Below are positions 1 through 13,233 of a DNA stretch of 64,000 nucleotides, in pieces (position 1 is the first letter of the stretch; every line of letters begins with the position of its first letter). The notes below the pieces were generated by a model. The model searched no databases, was not told the origin of the DNA, and saw only the letters and a list, made by a program, of their open reading frames with translations. Origin of the DNA: Arthrobacter sp. zg-Y20. Its GTDB lineage: Bacteria > Actinomycetota > Actinomycetes > Actinomycetales > Micrococcaceae. The stretch lies in the NCBI RefSeq assembly GCF_030142075.1, contig NZ_CP126241.1:1-64000 (forward strand). Reading direction: 5' to 3'. A program made the position numbers and the translations under genes.

Positions 1-59
1 TGAACCAGCGGAATTCCAGCTACCACGACGGGAAATCATCCTCTAGGCTTGGCGTCGGG

Positions 60-122
60 TACTTTATCCACTATCTGTGCATAACTCTGTGGATGAAGTG
101 CCGGGATCCCCGCCGGGATCCC
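60..122 (+). promoter_or_regulatory. dnaA leader with near-consensus DnaA boxes
   Basis: Three sequences one mismatch from the TTATCCACA box lie just before dnaA: TTATCCACT at 64-72, TGTGCATAA at 76-84 and TGTGGATGA at 88-96 (the last two read in reverse). Two GGGATCCC-containing segments (about 104-122) could form a hairpin. DnaA autorepression through boxes in its own promoter is established in other bacteria; that it happens here is inferred. No convincing -35/-10 pair was identified. Confidence 0.45.
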
Positions 123-163
123 TGGTTTTCTTAGACCGCCGCGAGGCGTCACGAGAGGTTTTT

Positions 164-1582
164 GTGGGTACGGACGAAATCAACGATGTTGGCAGCTCTT
201 GGCGCAAGGTCATTCGGACCCTGGAGACCGACGACAGGGTCACCCCACGACAGCGCGGATTCGTTGTGCTGGCGCAGGCCCAGGGCCTCATCGGCACCAC
301 CCTGCTGGTCGCCGTCCCGAATGAGTTGACGCGGGAAGTACTGCAGACGCAGCTTAAGAACATCCTCGATGAGGTCCTGCGCGGCGTCTTCCAGGCGGAC
401 ATTCAGTGCGCGTTTGTTATCGATGCGGACCTCACACCCGTTGTCGAGGCTGAGCCCGAACCCGAGGAAGAGGCAGCGGCGCCCAGCCCGGTACCGTCCG
501 GGGAAAGCGCCCCTTCACCTACTCCGCCCAGCACCAGCCAGGAATTCGGCCGGCTCAATCCGAAGTATGTCTTTGAAACCTTCGTGATTGGTTCATCCAA
601 CCGCTTTGCCCACGCCGCCGCCGTGGCCGTGGCGGAAGCACCGGCCAAGGCCTACAACCCGCTCTTTATCTACGGCGATTCCGGGCTGGGCAAGACCCAC
701 CTGCTGCACGCCATCGGCCACTATGCACGCCACCTGTACACGGGCATCCGGGTCCGGTACGTCAACTCGGAAGAATTCACCAACGACTTCATCAACTCCA
801 TCCGGTACGACGAAGGCGCCAGCTTCAAGCAGCTCTACCGCAACGTGGACATCCTGCTGATTGATGACATCCAGTTCCTGGCCAACAAGGATGCAACGCA
901 GGAGGAGTTCTTCCACACCTTCAATGCGCTGCACAACCACAACAAGCAGGTGGTCATCACCTCCGACCTGCCGCCCAAGCAGCTTTCCGGATTCGAGGAA
1001 CGCATGCGCTCACGGTTCGAATGGGGCCTGCTCACTGATGTGCAGCCGCCGGAACTCGAAACCCGCATTGCCATCCTCCGGAAAAAGGCCATCGGAGACA
1101 GCCTTAGTGCCCCGGACGACGTGTTGGAGTACATCGCCTCCAAAATCTCCACCAATATTCGCGAGCTTGAAGGCGCCTTGATCCGAGTCACTGCGTTCGC
1201 CAGCCTGAACCGCCAGCAGGTCGACGTCGGACTGGCAGAGATTGTGTTGAAGGACCTGATCACCGACGACGGCGCGCAGGAAATCACTGCCGCGTCCATC
1301 CTCGGGCAGACTGCGGCGTACTTCCAGATCAGCCTGGAGGAACTGTGCAGCAAGTCGCGGACGCGCACCCTGGTGACCGCGCGGCAGATTGCCATGTACT
1401 TGTGCCGGGAGCTCACGGACATGTCCCTGCCGAAGATCGGCCAGGAGCTTGGCGGGCGCGACCACACGACCGTGATCCATGCGGACCGGAAGATCCGTGA
1501 ACTGATGGCTGAACGCCGCGCCATTTACAACCAGGTCACGGAGCTCACCAACCGCATCAAGCAACAGCAGCGCGAGGCCTGA
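164..1582 (+). CDS. dnaA: Chromosomal replication initiator protein DnaA
   Basis: Binds DnaA boxes at oriC, melts the origin and starts loading of the replicative helicase. With the GTG start at 164 the protein has 472 residues. The order is an N-terminal interaction domain (about 1-90), a Pro/Glu-rich linker (about 95-135), and an AAA+ domain with Walker A GDSGLGKT from about residue 171 and Walker B LLIDDIQ from about 231. The C-terminal DNA-binding domain carries the [10 protein letters not shown] signature. An in-frame ATG at 77 exists, but its extension has no family resemblance and overlaps the DnaA-box leader; AGAGG sits about 6 bases before the GTG, so I chose 164. dnaA is first in the origin gene cluster, and box-like sites upstream suggest autoregulation. 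Confidence 0.97.
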   Translation: MGTDEINDVGSSWRKVIRTLETDDRVTPRQRGFVVLAQAQGLIGTTLLVAVPNELTREVLQTQLKNILDEVLRGVFQADIQCAFVIDADLTPVVEAEPEPEEEAAAPSPVPSGESAPSPTPPSTSQEFGRLNPKYVFETFVIGSSNRFAHAAAVAVAEAPAKAYNPLFIYGDSGLGKTHLLHAIGHYARHLYTGIRVRYVNSEEFTNDFINSIRYDEGASFKQLYRNVDILLIDDIQFLANKDATQEEFFHTFNALHNHNKQVVITSDLPPKQLSGFEERMRSRFEWGLLTDVQPPELETRIAILRKKAIGDSLSAPDDVLEYIASKISTNIRELEGALIRVTAFASLNRQQVDVGLAEIVLKDLITDDGAQEITAASILGQTAAYFQISLEELCSKSRTRTLVTARQIAMYLCRELTDMSLPKIGQELGGRDHTTVIHADRKIRELMAERRAIYNQVTELTNRIKQQQREA

Positions 1583-2185
1583 TCCGCCCGGTTTACAGAG
1601 CCCCGCAGGGGCTCGAATTAACATTTGTGGACAAGGGTGTGGATAACCCGGTGGACAACCCGTGTTTACCCACACTTCCCTGTGGATACGCGGAACCCTC
1701 GAAAAGTTTCCAACACCCCCGCCGCCAACCGCTGCAGAGGATCCACAGGTTATCAACAGGCTTAAACAGCCGGGATGCGGGGACACCGCGGGTTATCCAC
1801 AGTATCCACAGGAGTTATTAACACTACGGACCTTAAGCAATTCGGTTCCACCAAATAACAACTAAGCTCAAGACCCCTCGGACCAACCAGCCATCCGGCA
1901 GCTCAAATACATCAAAGACGAGCATGCACCCGTGCTGCCGCCTGTTGAATCACAAACCCGGTACATCGTTGGCCAGGACCGGGCTAAGCTGTCACAGAGT
2001 ATGGTTGTCATTCGCATGCATCCGCCTCCAACCCATCCACAGATGGAGGGATGAGGGCGGACACAGGCGGTGGCGGACATGCCACCCCACCAAGTTCCAC
2101 ACATGTTCCACCACGGAACTCACCTCGAGTTCTGAAACAAGTTCAGTTGTACTGAGAAGTACGTTGCGAAAGGCGGCACCCTTCA
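1583..2185. other. Origin of replication oriC (dnaA-dnaN intergenic)
   Basis: A 603-base non-coding gap between dnaA and dnaN. Exact DnaA boxes are TGTGGATAA at 1638-1646 (reverse) and TTATCCACA at 1793-1801. Near matches are TTGTGGACA 1625-1633, TGTGGATAC 1681-1689, TTATCAACA 1750-1758 and GTATCCACA 1802-1810. Boxes occur in both orientations. They are followed at about 1810-1865 by the most A+T-rich stretch of the gap, a plausible unwinding element. The right half (about 1870-2180) has no boxes and should hold the dnaN promoter; a GAACTC/GAGTTC inverted repeat lies at 2116-2132. Confidence 0.9.
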
Positions 2186-3310
2186 GTGAAGTTCAGAGTT
2201 GAGCGGGATGTCCTGGCAGAGGCCGTCACGTGGACAGCACGATCCCTGTCCCCGCGCCCGCCGGTTCCTGTCCTTTCGGGGCTGCTTATCAAAGCCGAAA
2301 ACGGTTCCTTGAGCCTGGCCAGTTTCGATTACGAAATCTCGGCCCGGTTGCAGATTCCTGCCGATGTCAGCGAAGAAGGCACCATCCTGGTCTCCGGCCG
2401 CCTCCTTGCGGAGATCTGTCGCAGCCTGCCATCCGCCCCGGTGGAGGTCGAGACCGACGGCGCAAAGGTGACGCTGACCTGCCGCAACAGCCGCTTCAAC
2501 CTGGCCACCATGCCCGAGGCGGAATATCCGGAACTTCCCGCGCTTCCCGAAGTCAGCGGCGTAGTCGACGGCGATGCCTTCGCGCAGGCTGTTTCCCAGG
2601 TCATCATCGCCGCGAGCCGGGATGACACGCTGCCCATCCTGACCGGTGTCCGGATGGAAATTGAAGACGATCTCATTACGTTCCTGGCAACTGACCGTTA
2701 CCGGCTGGCCCTGCGTGAACTGGCCTGGAAGCCTACGGTTCCGGGCATCTCCACCAGTGCGCTGGTCAAGGCCAAAACCCTCAACGAAGTTGCCAAGACA
2801 CTTGGCAGCGCCGGCGACCTGAACATCGCGTTGTCCGAGGACAGCGAACTGATCGGCTTTGAAAGCGGAGGCCGGCGGACCACGTCGCTTCTGGTTGACG
2901 GCGACTACCCCAAGATCCGGTCGCTTTTCCCGGAAAACACCCCCATCCACGCCACCGTGGAAACACATGCCCTGGTTGAGGCGGTCCGCCGCGTATCCCT
3001 GGTTGCCGAGCGCAATACCCCGGTGCGTCTGGCCTTCACCGACGGCCAGCTGACACTCGACGCCGGCACCGGCGAGGATGCGCAGGCCTCCGAAGCGCTT
3101 GAGGCCGCACTTGTCGGCGACGACATCACTGTTGCCTTCAACCCGCACTACCTGAGCGAAGGCCTTGGTGCCTTCCCCAGCAAATACGTCCGCTTTTCCT
3201 TCACCACACCTCCCAAACCGGCGGTCATTTCGGCCCAGGAAGAGCTCACCGGCGAGGACCAGGCCGACTACCGGTACCTGTTGATGCCGGTGCGGCTTCC
3301 CAACCAGTAA
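2186..3310 (+). CDS. dnaN: DNA polymerase III beta subunit (sliding clamp)
   Basis: Ring-shaped clamp that tethers DNA polymerase III to DNA and is a docking platform for repair proteins. The 374 residues match the usual length of about 370-390 and hold the three repeated clamp domains; the N-terminus (MKFRVERDVLAEAV) and the C-terminal LLMPVRLPNQ are typical. The start is a GTG with a GAAAGG element about 12 bases upstream. It is followed after about 50 bases by gnd and then recF, so the genes are probably co-transcribed from the origin region. Confidence 0.97.
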   Translation: MKFRVERDVLAEAVTWTARSLSPRPPVPVLSGLLIKAENGSLSLASFDYEISARLQIPADVSEEGTILVSGRLLAEICRSLPSAPVEVETDGAKVTLTCRNSRFNLATMPEAEYPELPALPEVSGVVDGDAFAQAVSQVIIAASRDDTLPILTGVRMEIEDDLITFLATDRYRLALRELAWKPTVPGISTSALVKAKTLNEVAKTLGSAGDLNIALSEDSELIGFESGGRRTTSLLVDGDYPKIRSLFPENTPIHATVETHALVEAVRRVSLVAERNTPVRLAFTDGQLTLDAGTGEDAQASEALEAALVGDDITVAFNPHYLSEGLGAFPSKYVRFSFTTPPKPAVISAQEELTGEDQADYRYLLMPVRLPNQ

Positions 3311-3360
3311 GGCCTCGGTCACCGGATCCGCTGCCCGGGAGCCCAATCAGAGGAGCAGAA

Positions 3361-4272
3361 ATGCACATCGGCCTCATCGGACTCGGGAAAATGGGTTACG
3401 GAATGCGTGCAAGACTGCGCCGTAACAATGTGGATGTAACAGGATTTGACAGGGACCCCGTTCATAGTGACGTGGGATCGCTGGCGGAAATGGTTGCCGA
3501 GCTGCCGGTTCCGCGGATTGTGTGGGTCATGGTTCCGGCCGGTGATCCCACGGACGGAACCCTCGCCGAGCTTTCGGAGGTACTCGAAACCGGAGACCTG
3601 GTGATCGACGGCGGGAACTCCAGGTTCAGTGATGACCGGGAAGCCTCCCGGCTGCTGGGCCTGAAAGGGATCCGTTTCCTGGACTGCGGCGTTTCCGGGG
3701 GTATCCGGGGCCAGGACAACGGGTACGGGCTGATGGTCGGCGGCTCGGCGGAAGATGTGGATCGGGCCATGCCTGTCTTTGACGCCCTCCGCCCGGACGG
3801 TGACCGGGCGGAAAGCTTCGTCCACGCCGGCCGTACGGGTGCCGGGCATTACGCGAAGATGGTCCACAACGGGATTGAATATGGGCTGATGCAGTCCTAT
3901 GCAGAGGGATATGAACTCCTGGCAGCCAAAGACATCATCGAAGATGTTCCGGGTATCCTCGGGGCTTGGCAGCAGGGAACGGTGGTGCGGTCCTGGCTGC
4001 TGGAGCTGGCGGTCAAGGCACTGCAGGAGGACCCCGGACTAAGCGGAACCGCCGGCCGGGCTGATGATTCGGGGGAGGGACGCTGGGCTGTGGAAGAGGC
4101 CGTGGCCTCGGGCATCCCGGCTCCTGCGATCACGGCCGCCCTGTATGCCAGGTTTGCCTCCCGGCAGCAGGACGCGCCGGCCATGCGGATGGTGGCCGCA
4201 CTGCGCCGCCAGTTCGGCGGCCATGAGGTGCACAAAGTTGTCCGCCCGGATCCGGACCTGCCGAGCGCGTAA
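3361..4272 (+). CDS. gnd: 6-phosphogluconate dehydrogenase, decarboxylating (short form)
   Basis: Oxidises and decarboxylates 6-phosphogluconate to ribulose 5-phosphate in the pentose phosphate pathway. At 303 residues it belongs to the short class (about 300 residues) rather than the 470-residue enteric form. Visible motifs are the N-terminal dinucleotide site GLIGLGKMG, DGGNSRF, the catalytic-region FLDCGVSGG and the HYAKMVHNGIEYG helix. GAGGAG lies 4 bases before the ATG. Insertion between dnaN and recF is a recurring arrangement in Actinobacteria and does not imply a replication role. Cofactor choice (NAD or NADP) cannot be settled by eye. Confidence 0.93.
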   Translation: MHIGLIGLGKMGYGMRARLRRNNVDVTGFDRDPVHSDVGSLAEMVAELPVPRIVWVMVPAGDPTDGTLAELSEVLETGDLVIDGGNSRFSDDREASRLLGLKGIRFLDCGVSGGIRGQDNGYGLMVGGSAEDVDRAMPVFDALRPDGDRAESFVHAGRTGAGHYAKMVHNGIEYGLMQSYAEGYELLAAKDIIEDVPGILGAWQQGTVVRSWLLELAVKALQEDPGLSGTAGRADDSGEGRWAVEEAVASGIPAPAITAALYARFASRQQDAPAMRMVAALRRQFGGHEVHKVVRPDPDLPSA

Positions 4273-4325
4273 GGTAAAAAGACCGGAACCAACTGAGACC
4301 TACAGGATGGGAGAGCACGGAACCG

Positions 4326-5510
4326 ATGTACGTTGACCATCTGTCGCTGACCGGTTTCCGGAGTTATCCCCAGCTGGACGTGCGGCTCGAGCCCGGCGTC
4401 ACCGTGTTTGTCGGGCCAAACGGAACAGGCAAGACCAACATCGTCGAAGCCATCGGTTACCTGGCCACACTCTCTTCCCACCGGGTTAGCACAGATGCGC
4501 CGCTGGTGAACTTCGACGCCGGTCAGGCACTGGTCCGGGCTCGGCTGGTCCGCGGTTCCCAGGCCACCTCGGTGGAATTGGAACTCAACCCTGGCCGCAG
4601 CAACAGGGCGCGGATCAACCGTGCCAATCCGGTGCGGGCCCGTGACATTCTCGGCCTGTGCCGCACTGTCCTTTTTGCCCCGGAGGACCTGGCCCTGGTC
4701 AAGGGTGATCCGGGCAGCCGCAGGCGGTTCCTCGACGAACTCATTGTTTCCCTGGTCCCCCACCATGCCGCTACGCGTGCCGATTATGAACGGGTGCTGA
4801 AACAGCGGAACGCGCTGTTGAAGTCGGCGCGCGCCACGGGCCGTTTCACTGCAGCGCACGAAGCCACGCTCGAGGTATGGGACCAGCACATGGCCGAGGC
4901 GGGCGCACGGCTGGTCGCTGCCCGGCTGCAGGCATTGGAACGGCTGCAGCCGCATCTGCAGGCGGCCTACCGGGACCTGACAGACGGTTCAAAGGCGGCA
5001 AAGGCGGTTTACCGCTCCACCTTGCAGGGAGCGGTAAACGACGACGGCGCGGTCGAAGGTGCCCAGGACCCCGATGAGCTGTACGCCCTCGGCACGGAGG
5101 AACTGACCGAACGCTTCCTGCAGGCCTTTGCCGCCAACCGGCGGCGGGAGATTGACCGCGGCATTTCGCTGGTCGGCCCGCACCGGGACGAGCTGGAACT
5201 CATCCTCGGGCAGGCCCCGGCCAAGGGGTACGCCTCGCACGGAGAAACCTGGTCCTTTGCCCTGGCCCTTCGGCTGGGTTCCTACTACCTGCTGACCAGC
5301 GACGATCCCACGCCCGGGGCCGGGCCCATCCTGATCCTCGACGATGTATTTGCCGAACTGGATGTGCAGCGCCGGCAGCGTCTTGCCGGAATCGTTGCCG
5401 GAGCAGAGCAGGTGCTGGTCACCGCAGCGGTGGGAGATGACATTCCGGAGGCGCTGGCGGGGCGCATCATCACGGTGGTTCCCGGAGGCATCAGTGTGCC
5501 CGTCTCCTGA
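4326..5510 (+). CDS. recF: DNA replication and repair protein RecF
   Basis: SMC-like ATPase that helps load RecA at single-strand gaps and stalled forks. In 394 residues it shows Walker A GPNGTGKTN at about 30-38, a signature-type region near residues 280-320, and Walker B ILDDVFAELD near 335-345. The length is normal. The gene overlaps the start of the downstream DciA-like gene by 17 bases, implying translational coupling. Confidence 0.96.
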   Translation: MYVDHLSLTGFRSYPQLDVRLEPGVTVFVGPNGTGKTNIVEAIGYLATLSSHRVSTDAPLVNFDAGQALVRARLVRGSQATSVELELNPGRSNRARINRANPVRARDILGLCRTVLFAPEDLALVKGDPGSRRRFLDELIVSLVPHHAATRADYERVLKQRNALLKSARATGRFTAAHEATLEVWDQHMAEAGARLVAARLQALERLQPHLQAAYRDLTDGSKAAKAVYRSTLQGAVNDDGAVEGAQDPDELYALGTEELTERFLQAFAANRRREIDRGISLVGPHRDELELILGQAPAKGYASHGETWSFALALRLGSYYLLTSDDPTPGAGPILILDDVFAELDVQRRQRLAGIVAGAEQVLVTAAVGDDIPEALAGRIITVVPGGISVPVS

Positions 5511-6021
5511 CGCAGACAATCCGGACGAACGCCCCGATGCCGCACGCGAACAGCTGAACCGCATGCGCCAGGCCGCACTTGCCCGCGGCAACCAGCGCAC
5601 GCCGGCAACCCGGCGCAAAACAGGGAAGCGGCAGCAGGGCCCGTTCATCCCGGGCGAATATGTAGGCCGGGACCCGCAGGGCTTGGGCAAGGTGTTCACC
5701 CGGTTCGTCAGCGAACGCGGTTGGAACTCCCCCGTTGCCGTCGGATCGGTGATTTCCCGGTGGGAGGAATTGGTGGGAAGCGAGGTCAGTGCCCACTGCA
5801 AGCCCGAGTCCTTCCAGGACACCACCGTCCAGGTCCGCTGTGATTCCACGGCCTGGGCCACGCAGCTGCGGTTGCTCCGTGATGCCCTGATTGCCCGCTT
5901 CGACTCCGAACTGGGTCCCGGCGTCGTTACCAAGATCGAAGTGATCGGACCCGCGGCACCCAACTGGCGCAAGGGCTTGAGAAGCGTCAAGGGCCGCGGC
6001 CCCCGTGATACCTACGGATAA
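5494..6021 (+). CDS. DUF721 / DciA-family protein, probable replicative helicase loader or stimulator
   Basis: The 175-residue protein has a basic, disordered N-terminus (about 1-55) and a DUF721 domain after it, with WEELVGSEVSAHCKPESF and a later VRCDSTAWATQLRLL segment typical of the family. DciA proteins act with the DnaB helicase in bacteria that lack DnaC/DnaI; assigning that role here is by family. I chose the GTG at 5494 because GGAGG at 5484-5488 sits 5 bases before it. Longer in-frame starts lie deep inside recF. Placement recF-dciA-gyrB is classic for Actinobacteria. Confidence 0.87.
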   Translation: MCPSPDADNPDERPDAAREQLNRMRQAALARGNQRTPATRRKTGKRQQGPFIPGEYVGRDPQGLGKVFTRFVSERGWNSPVAVGSVISRWEELVGSEVSAHCKPESFQDTTVQVRCDSTAWATQLRLLRDALIARFDSELGPGVVTKIEVIGPAAPNWRKGLRSVKGRGPRDTYG

Positions 6022-6272
6022 ATCCCGGCCGCAGGCCCCGCCGTGATCCACGCCACCCGGCCCTTCTCCGGCAGCGTAATTCGAAGCCTTGCAGGAGCCG
6101 GTCAGGGGCTTTGGGACCCCCGGACCGGTATCCGGCCTTATCCGGGGCGGTGCGGTTGGCTGCAAACCGTCATTAGTGGCCTGCCAGAGGGTGTTTTGGG
6201 CAGGTTTACGGCTCGCAGCGCGGTAGAATTGACGGTGGAGATGCCTGTCCGCTGGGGAGGCTTCAATTCTGA

Positions 6273-8363
<2,091 letters not shown>

Positions 8364-8433
8364 CGGATTCGCCCAGCCGGCCCCCGCTGCCGGCGAACAT
8401 GGACTTTAGCGACATAGAACGGAAGCAGAACCA

Positions 8434-11087
<2,654 letters not shown>

Positions 11088-11091
<4 letters not shown>

Positions 11092-11597
11092 GCTCGACCA
11101 ACTCAAGCCCTAGGTCGTCCTCGGGCGCCGGGCCGCGGGTGAAGACCCCGGCACGGCCGGCCCAGCGCCCTGGGGGAGGTCAGAGCGCAGCGGGGAACCG
11201 CCAGCCGCTGGTGAAACCCGTACCCAAGGCCAAAGCCCGCAAGGCCCGGCTACTGGTCAGCAAGATCGATCCCTGGTCCGTCCTGAAGATGGCGTTCCTG
11301 CTGTCGGTTGCACTGGGCGTGGTCACCGTGGTGGCAGCCATCGTGCTGTGGACCGTGCTGGACCTGACCGGCATCTTCGACCGGGTTAACACCCTGCTGG
11401 GCGAGATTGCCGGCAGCGAGTCCGGCGGCTTCGACCTCCGGGACTTCGCTTCCCTGGGCCAGGTGGTGTCCTTCGCGACCATCATCGCCGTGGTGAATGT
11501 GCTGCTGCTGACGGCACTGTCCATGCTGGCCGCCGTGCTCTACAACATTGCCTCCACGCTGGTCGGCGGCATTGGTGTGACCCTCACCGACGACTAG
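11088..11597 (+). CDS. DUF3566 membrane protein
   Basis: A 169-residue protein of unknown function that often follows gyrA in Actinobacteria. It has a basic, disordered N-terminus (about 1-60), a first membrane segment around [24 protein letters not shown], a central soluble loop, and a second hydrophobic segment around [24 protein letters not shown]. Its GTG start overlaps the gyrA stop by 4 bases, so it is translationally coupled to gyrase. A strong hairpin follows its stop. The family is recognised from pattern and context; no function is claimed. Confidence 0.85.
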
Positions 11598-11598
11598 T

Positions 11599-11647
11599 GT
11601 TTTCCGGTTCCGGACGCGCTCCTGCAGCCGCTCCGGAACCGGAAAAC
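11599..11647 (+). terminator. Hairpin after the gyrB-gyrA-DUF3566 operon
   Basis: A perfect 16-base-pair stem (11599-11614 with 11632-11647) encloses a 17-base loop and begins 2 bases after the DUF3566 stop. There is no following T-run, so termination may rely on the stem alone or the element may be a processing site. Confidence 0.6.
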
Positions 11648-11655
11648 AGCCCGAT

Positions 11656-11685
11656 TTGTTCTTCCGGGCAAAGGTACGGTAGAGT
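11656..11685 (+). promoter_or_regulatory. Candidate promoter of tRNA-Ile
   Basis: TTGTTC at 11656-11661 and TAGAGT at 11680-11685 are separated by 18 bases and lie about 25 bases before the tRNA. This fits a housekeeping sigma-A promoter with a short leader. Predicted from sequence only. Confidence 0.5.
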
Positions 11686-11709
11686 CATATCTCGGCCCGA
11701 AGAGGTTCG

Positions 11710-11783
11710 GGGCGTATAGCTCAGGCGGTTAGAGCGCTTCGCTGATAACGAAGAGGTCCCAGGTTCAAGTCCTGGTACGCCCA
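11710..11783 (+). tRNA. tRNA-Ile (anticodon GAT)
   Basis: The acceptor stem GGGCGTA pairs with TACGCCC. The anticodon arm CTTCG-CTGATAA-CGAAG places GAT at 11744-11746, and the T arm is CCAGG-TTCAAGT-CCTGG. The discriminator is A. CCA is not encoded and must be added after transcription. A standard 74-base gene that reads isoleucine codons AUC and AUU. Confidence 0.97.
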
Positions 11784-11828
11784 CGGAACACCTTGCAAAA
11801 GGTGAACCGGAACGGCAAGGAGGATTCC

Positions 11829-11948
11829 ATGAAGAAGTTGCTGACGGTCATGGCAGCGGCTGCTGCTGGAGTCTTCGCCTATAAGAAGTGGCAGGAAACT
11901 GCCGCTGAGAAGACAGTTTGGAAGGAATCGACCGACAAGGTCGGCTAA
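11829..11948 (+). CDS. DLW-39 family microprotein
   Basis: A 39-residue ORF starting MKKLLTVMAAAAAGVFAYKK, with AAGGAGG 5 bases before the ATG. It has one short hydrophobic helix (about 4-17) and then a charged tail. Length, N-terminal sequence and position between tRNA-Ile and tRNA-Ala downstream of gyrA match the actinobacterial DLW-39 family, whose function is unknown. The signature Asp-Leu-Trp near the C-terminus is not obvious here; the tail ends STDKVG. It is probably membrane-associated by its single hydrophobic segment. Confidence 0.85.
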   Translation: MKKLLTVMAAAAAGVFAYKKWQETAAEKTVWKESTDKVG

Positions 11949-11992
11949 CCGCCAAAAGGTCGAATCTGGTAACCCGGCCGGTAATGGTGGGT

Positions 11993-11998
11993 TATACT
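11993..11998 (+). promoter_or_regulatory. Candidate -10 element of tRNA-Ala
   Basis: TATACT at 11993-11998 lies 17 bases before tRNA-Ala and matches the -10 consensus at 5 of 6 bases. No good -35 hexamer is seen at normal spacing (TAACCC is at 17 bases). Confidence 0.4.
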
Positions 11999-12015
11999 GG
12001 ATAGGTTCTCATTTC

Positions 12016-12088
12016 GGGGGCATGGCGCAATTGGTAGCGCACCTGCTTTGCAAGCAGGGGGTTCGGGGTTCGAGTCCCCGTGCCTCCA
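12016..12088 (+). tRNA. tRNA-Ala (anticodon TGC)
   Basis: The acceptor stem GGGGGCA pairs with TGCCTCC (one G-T pair). The anticodon loop has TGC at 12049-12051, and the T arm is CGGGG-TTCGAGT-CCCCG. The discriminator is A and no CCA is encoded. A standard 73-base tRNA. Confidence 0.97.
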
Positions 12089-12102
12089 CCGAAAGAATAG
12101 AC

Positions 12103-12136
12103 AGAAGGTCCCCGCTCCTTGGAGCGGGGACCTTCT
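12103..12136 (+). terminator. Hairpin terminator after tRNA-Ala
   Basis: A perfect 16-base-pair stem (12103-12118 with 12121-12136) with a 2-base loop (a 4-base loop if the closing pair opens) starts 15 bases after the tRNA. The T-tract is short and weak. Confidence 0.75.
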
Positions 12137-12208
12137 GCGTTAAGCCGCTGTGACTCCCGGAAACAGTCCGGCGCCGGTGCAGGAGCGGGGCTGCACTACT
12201 GTTGGCCT

Positions 12209-13129
12209 GTGAATATTTTCCTGGCCGCAGTGGGTGTCCTGGGCGTGTCCGCGTCCGGGCCCATTATGGCCGCTACGGCTGCCCCCGCCCTTGCCATCGC
12301 CTTCTGGCGCAATGCCCTGGGCGCGGTACTCATGGGCGGTCCCGCAGCTTTGGGACGGCGCCGGGAATTCGCACGGCTTGGGGCACGCGAGTACCGGTGG
12401 ACTGCCGTTGCGGCGGTGGCCCTGGCATTTCACTTCGCCTGCTTCATCACTTCACTGCAGCTGACGTCCGTGGCCGCGGCTACGGCGCTTGTCTGCCTCC
12501 AAGCGGGGTGGATCGCCCTGTTTAATGTGCTGCGCGGTATCCGGGTTGCGCCTGTTGTGTTGGCAGGGCTGGCCGCCGCGTTCGCCGGAGTTGTGGTGAT
12601 TTCCGGCTTTGACCTGGGTCTTTCGCGGGAGGCACTGATCGGGGATGTCCTGGCGGTGGCCGGCGGTGCCCTCGCGGGTGTCTACACCATCGCAGGCGGA
12701 AAAGCCCGTGAGTCCATGTCTACGGGCACGTACACCACTCTCTGCTACGGAGCATGCGCCGTGCTGCTCCTGGCGCTCTGTGCGGTCTTCCGGCAGCCGC
12801 TGGTCGGCTTTCCGCCGGCGGCGTGGCTGGGGATCCTCGGTGTAACCGTGGTGGCGCAGATCCTGGGCCACTCGGTGTTCAACCACCTGCTGGCTGTCAT
12901 CAGCCCGTTGGTGGTTTCCATGATTATCCTGCTGGAGATCCCCGGCGCGGCCATCCTGGCGGCGGTGTTCCTGCACGAGCAGCTTCCGGCGGGCACATAC
13001 GCCGGGCTGGGCCTTATCCTCGCCGGATTAACGGTGGTAGTGGCCGGACAGGGCAGGGCACGACGCCGGCCCGGCACCGAACCTATCCCCCCGGCACCAC
13101 CGGCCCTGGGCGGAGACGTGCAACCCTAG
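12209..13129 (+). CDS. EamA-type drug/metabolite transporter (DMT superfamily)
   Basis: A predicted 10-helix permease of 306 residues with two EamA repeats. The first begins NIFLAAVGVLGVSASGPIM; the second begins about IGDVLAVAGGALAGVYTIAG. It ends in a short basic, Pro-rich cytoplasmic tail. Substrate cannot be predicted; the family exports amino acids, nucleosides or drugs. The start is GTG 12209, at the family N-terminus; the longer ORF from 12119 runs through the tRNA terminator and was rejected. A bidirectional terminator follows. Confidence 0.85.
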   Translation: MNIFLAAVGVLGVSASGPIMAATAAPALAIAFWRNALGAVLMGGPAALGRRREFARLGAREYRWTAVAAVALAFHFACFITSLQLTSVAAATALVCLQAGWIALFNVLRGIRVAPVVLAGLAAAFAGVVVISGFDLGLSREALIGDVLAVAGGALAGVYTIAGGKARESMSTGTYTTLCYGACAVLLLALCAVFRQPLVGFPPAAWLGILGVTVVAQILGHSVFNHLLAVISPLVVSMIILLEIPGAAILAAVFLHEQLPAGTYAGLGLILAGLTVVVAGQGRARRRPGTEPIPPAPPALGGDVQP

Positions 13130-13163
13130 TTCAGAGAGCAGCCCGGCACATAAGGCCGGAACC

Positions 13164-13205
13164 AAAACAGGGAGGTCCCCGCCGCAGCGGGGACCTCCCT
13201 GTTTT
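13164..13205. terminator. Bidirectional terminator between convergent genes
   Basis: A 19-base-pair perfect stem (13164-13182 with 13187-13205) with a 4-base loop, flanked by A's on the left and T's on the right. It serves the transporter on the plus strand and the repeat protein on the minus strand. Confidence 0.9.
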
Positions 13206-13233
13206 TTCTTGCCGGTATTTTTTCTAACCGGTG

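Noticed and set aside
12119-12208. Longer N-terminus for the DMT transporter
   Set aside because: It overlaps the tRNA-Ala terminator and adds non-membrane, unrelated residues.
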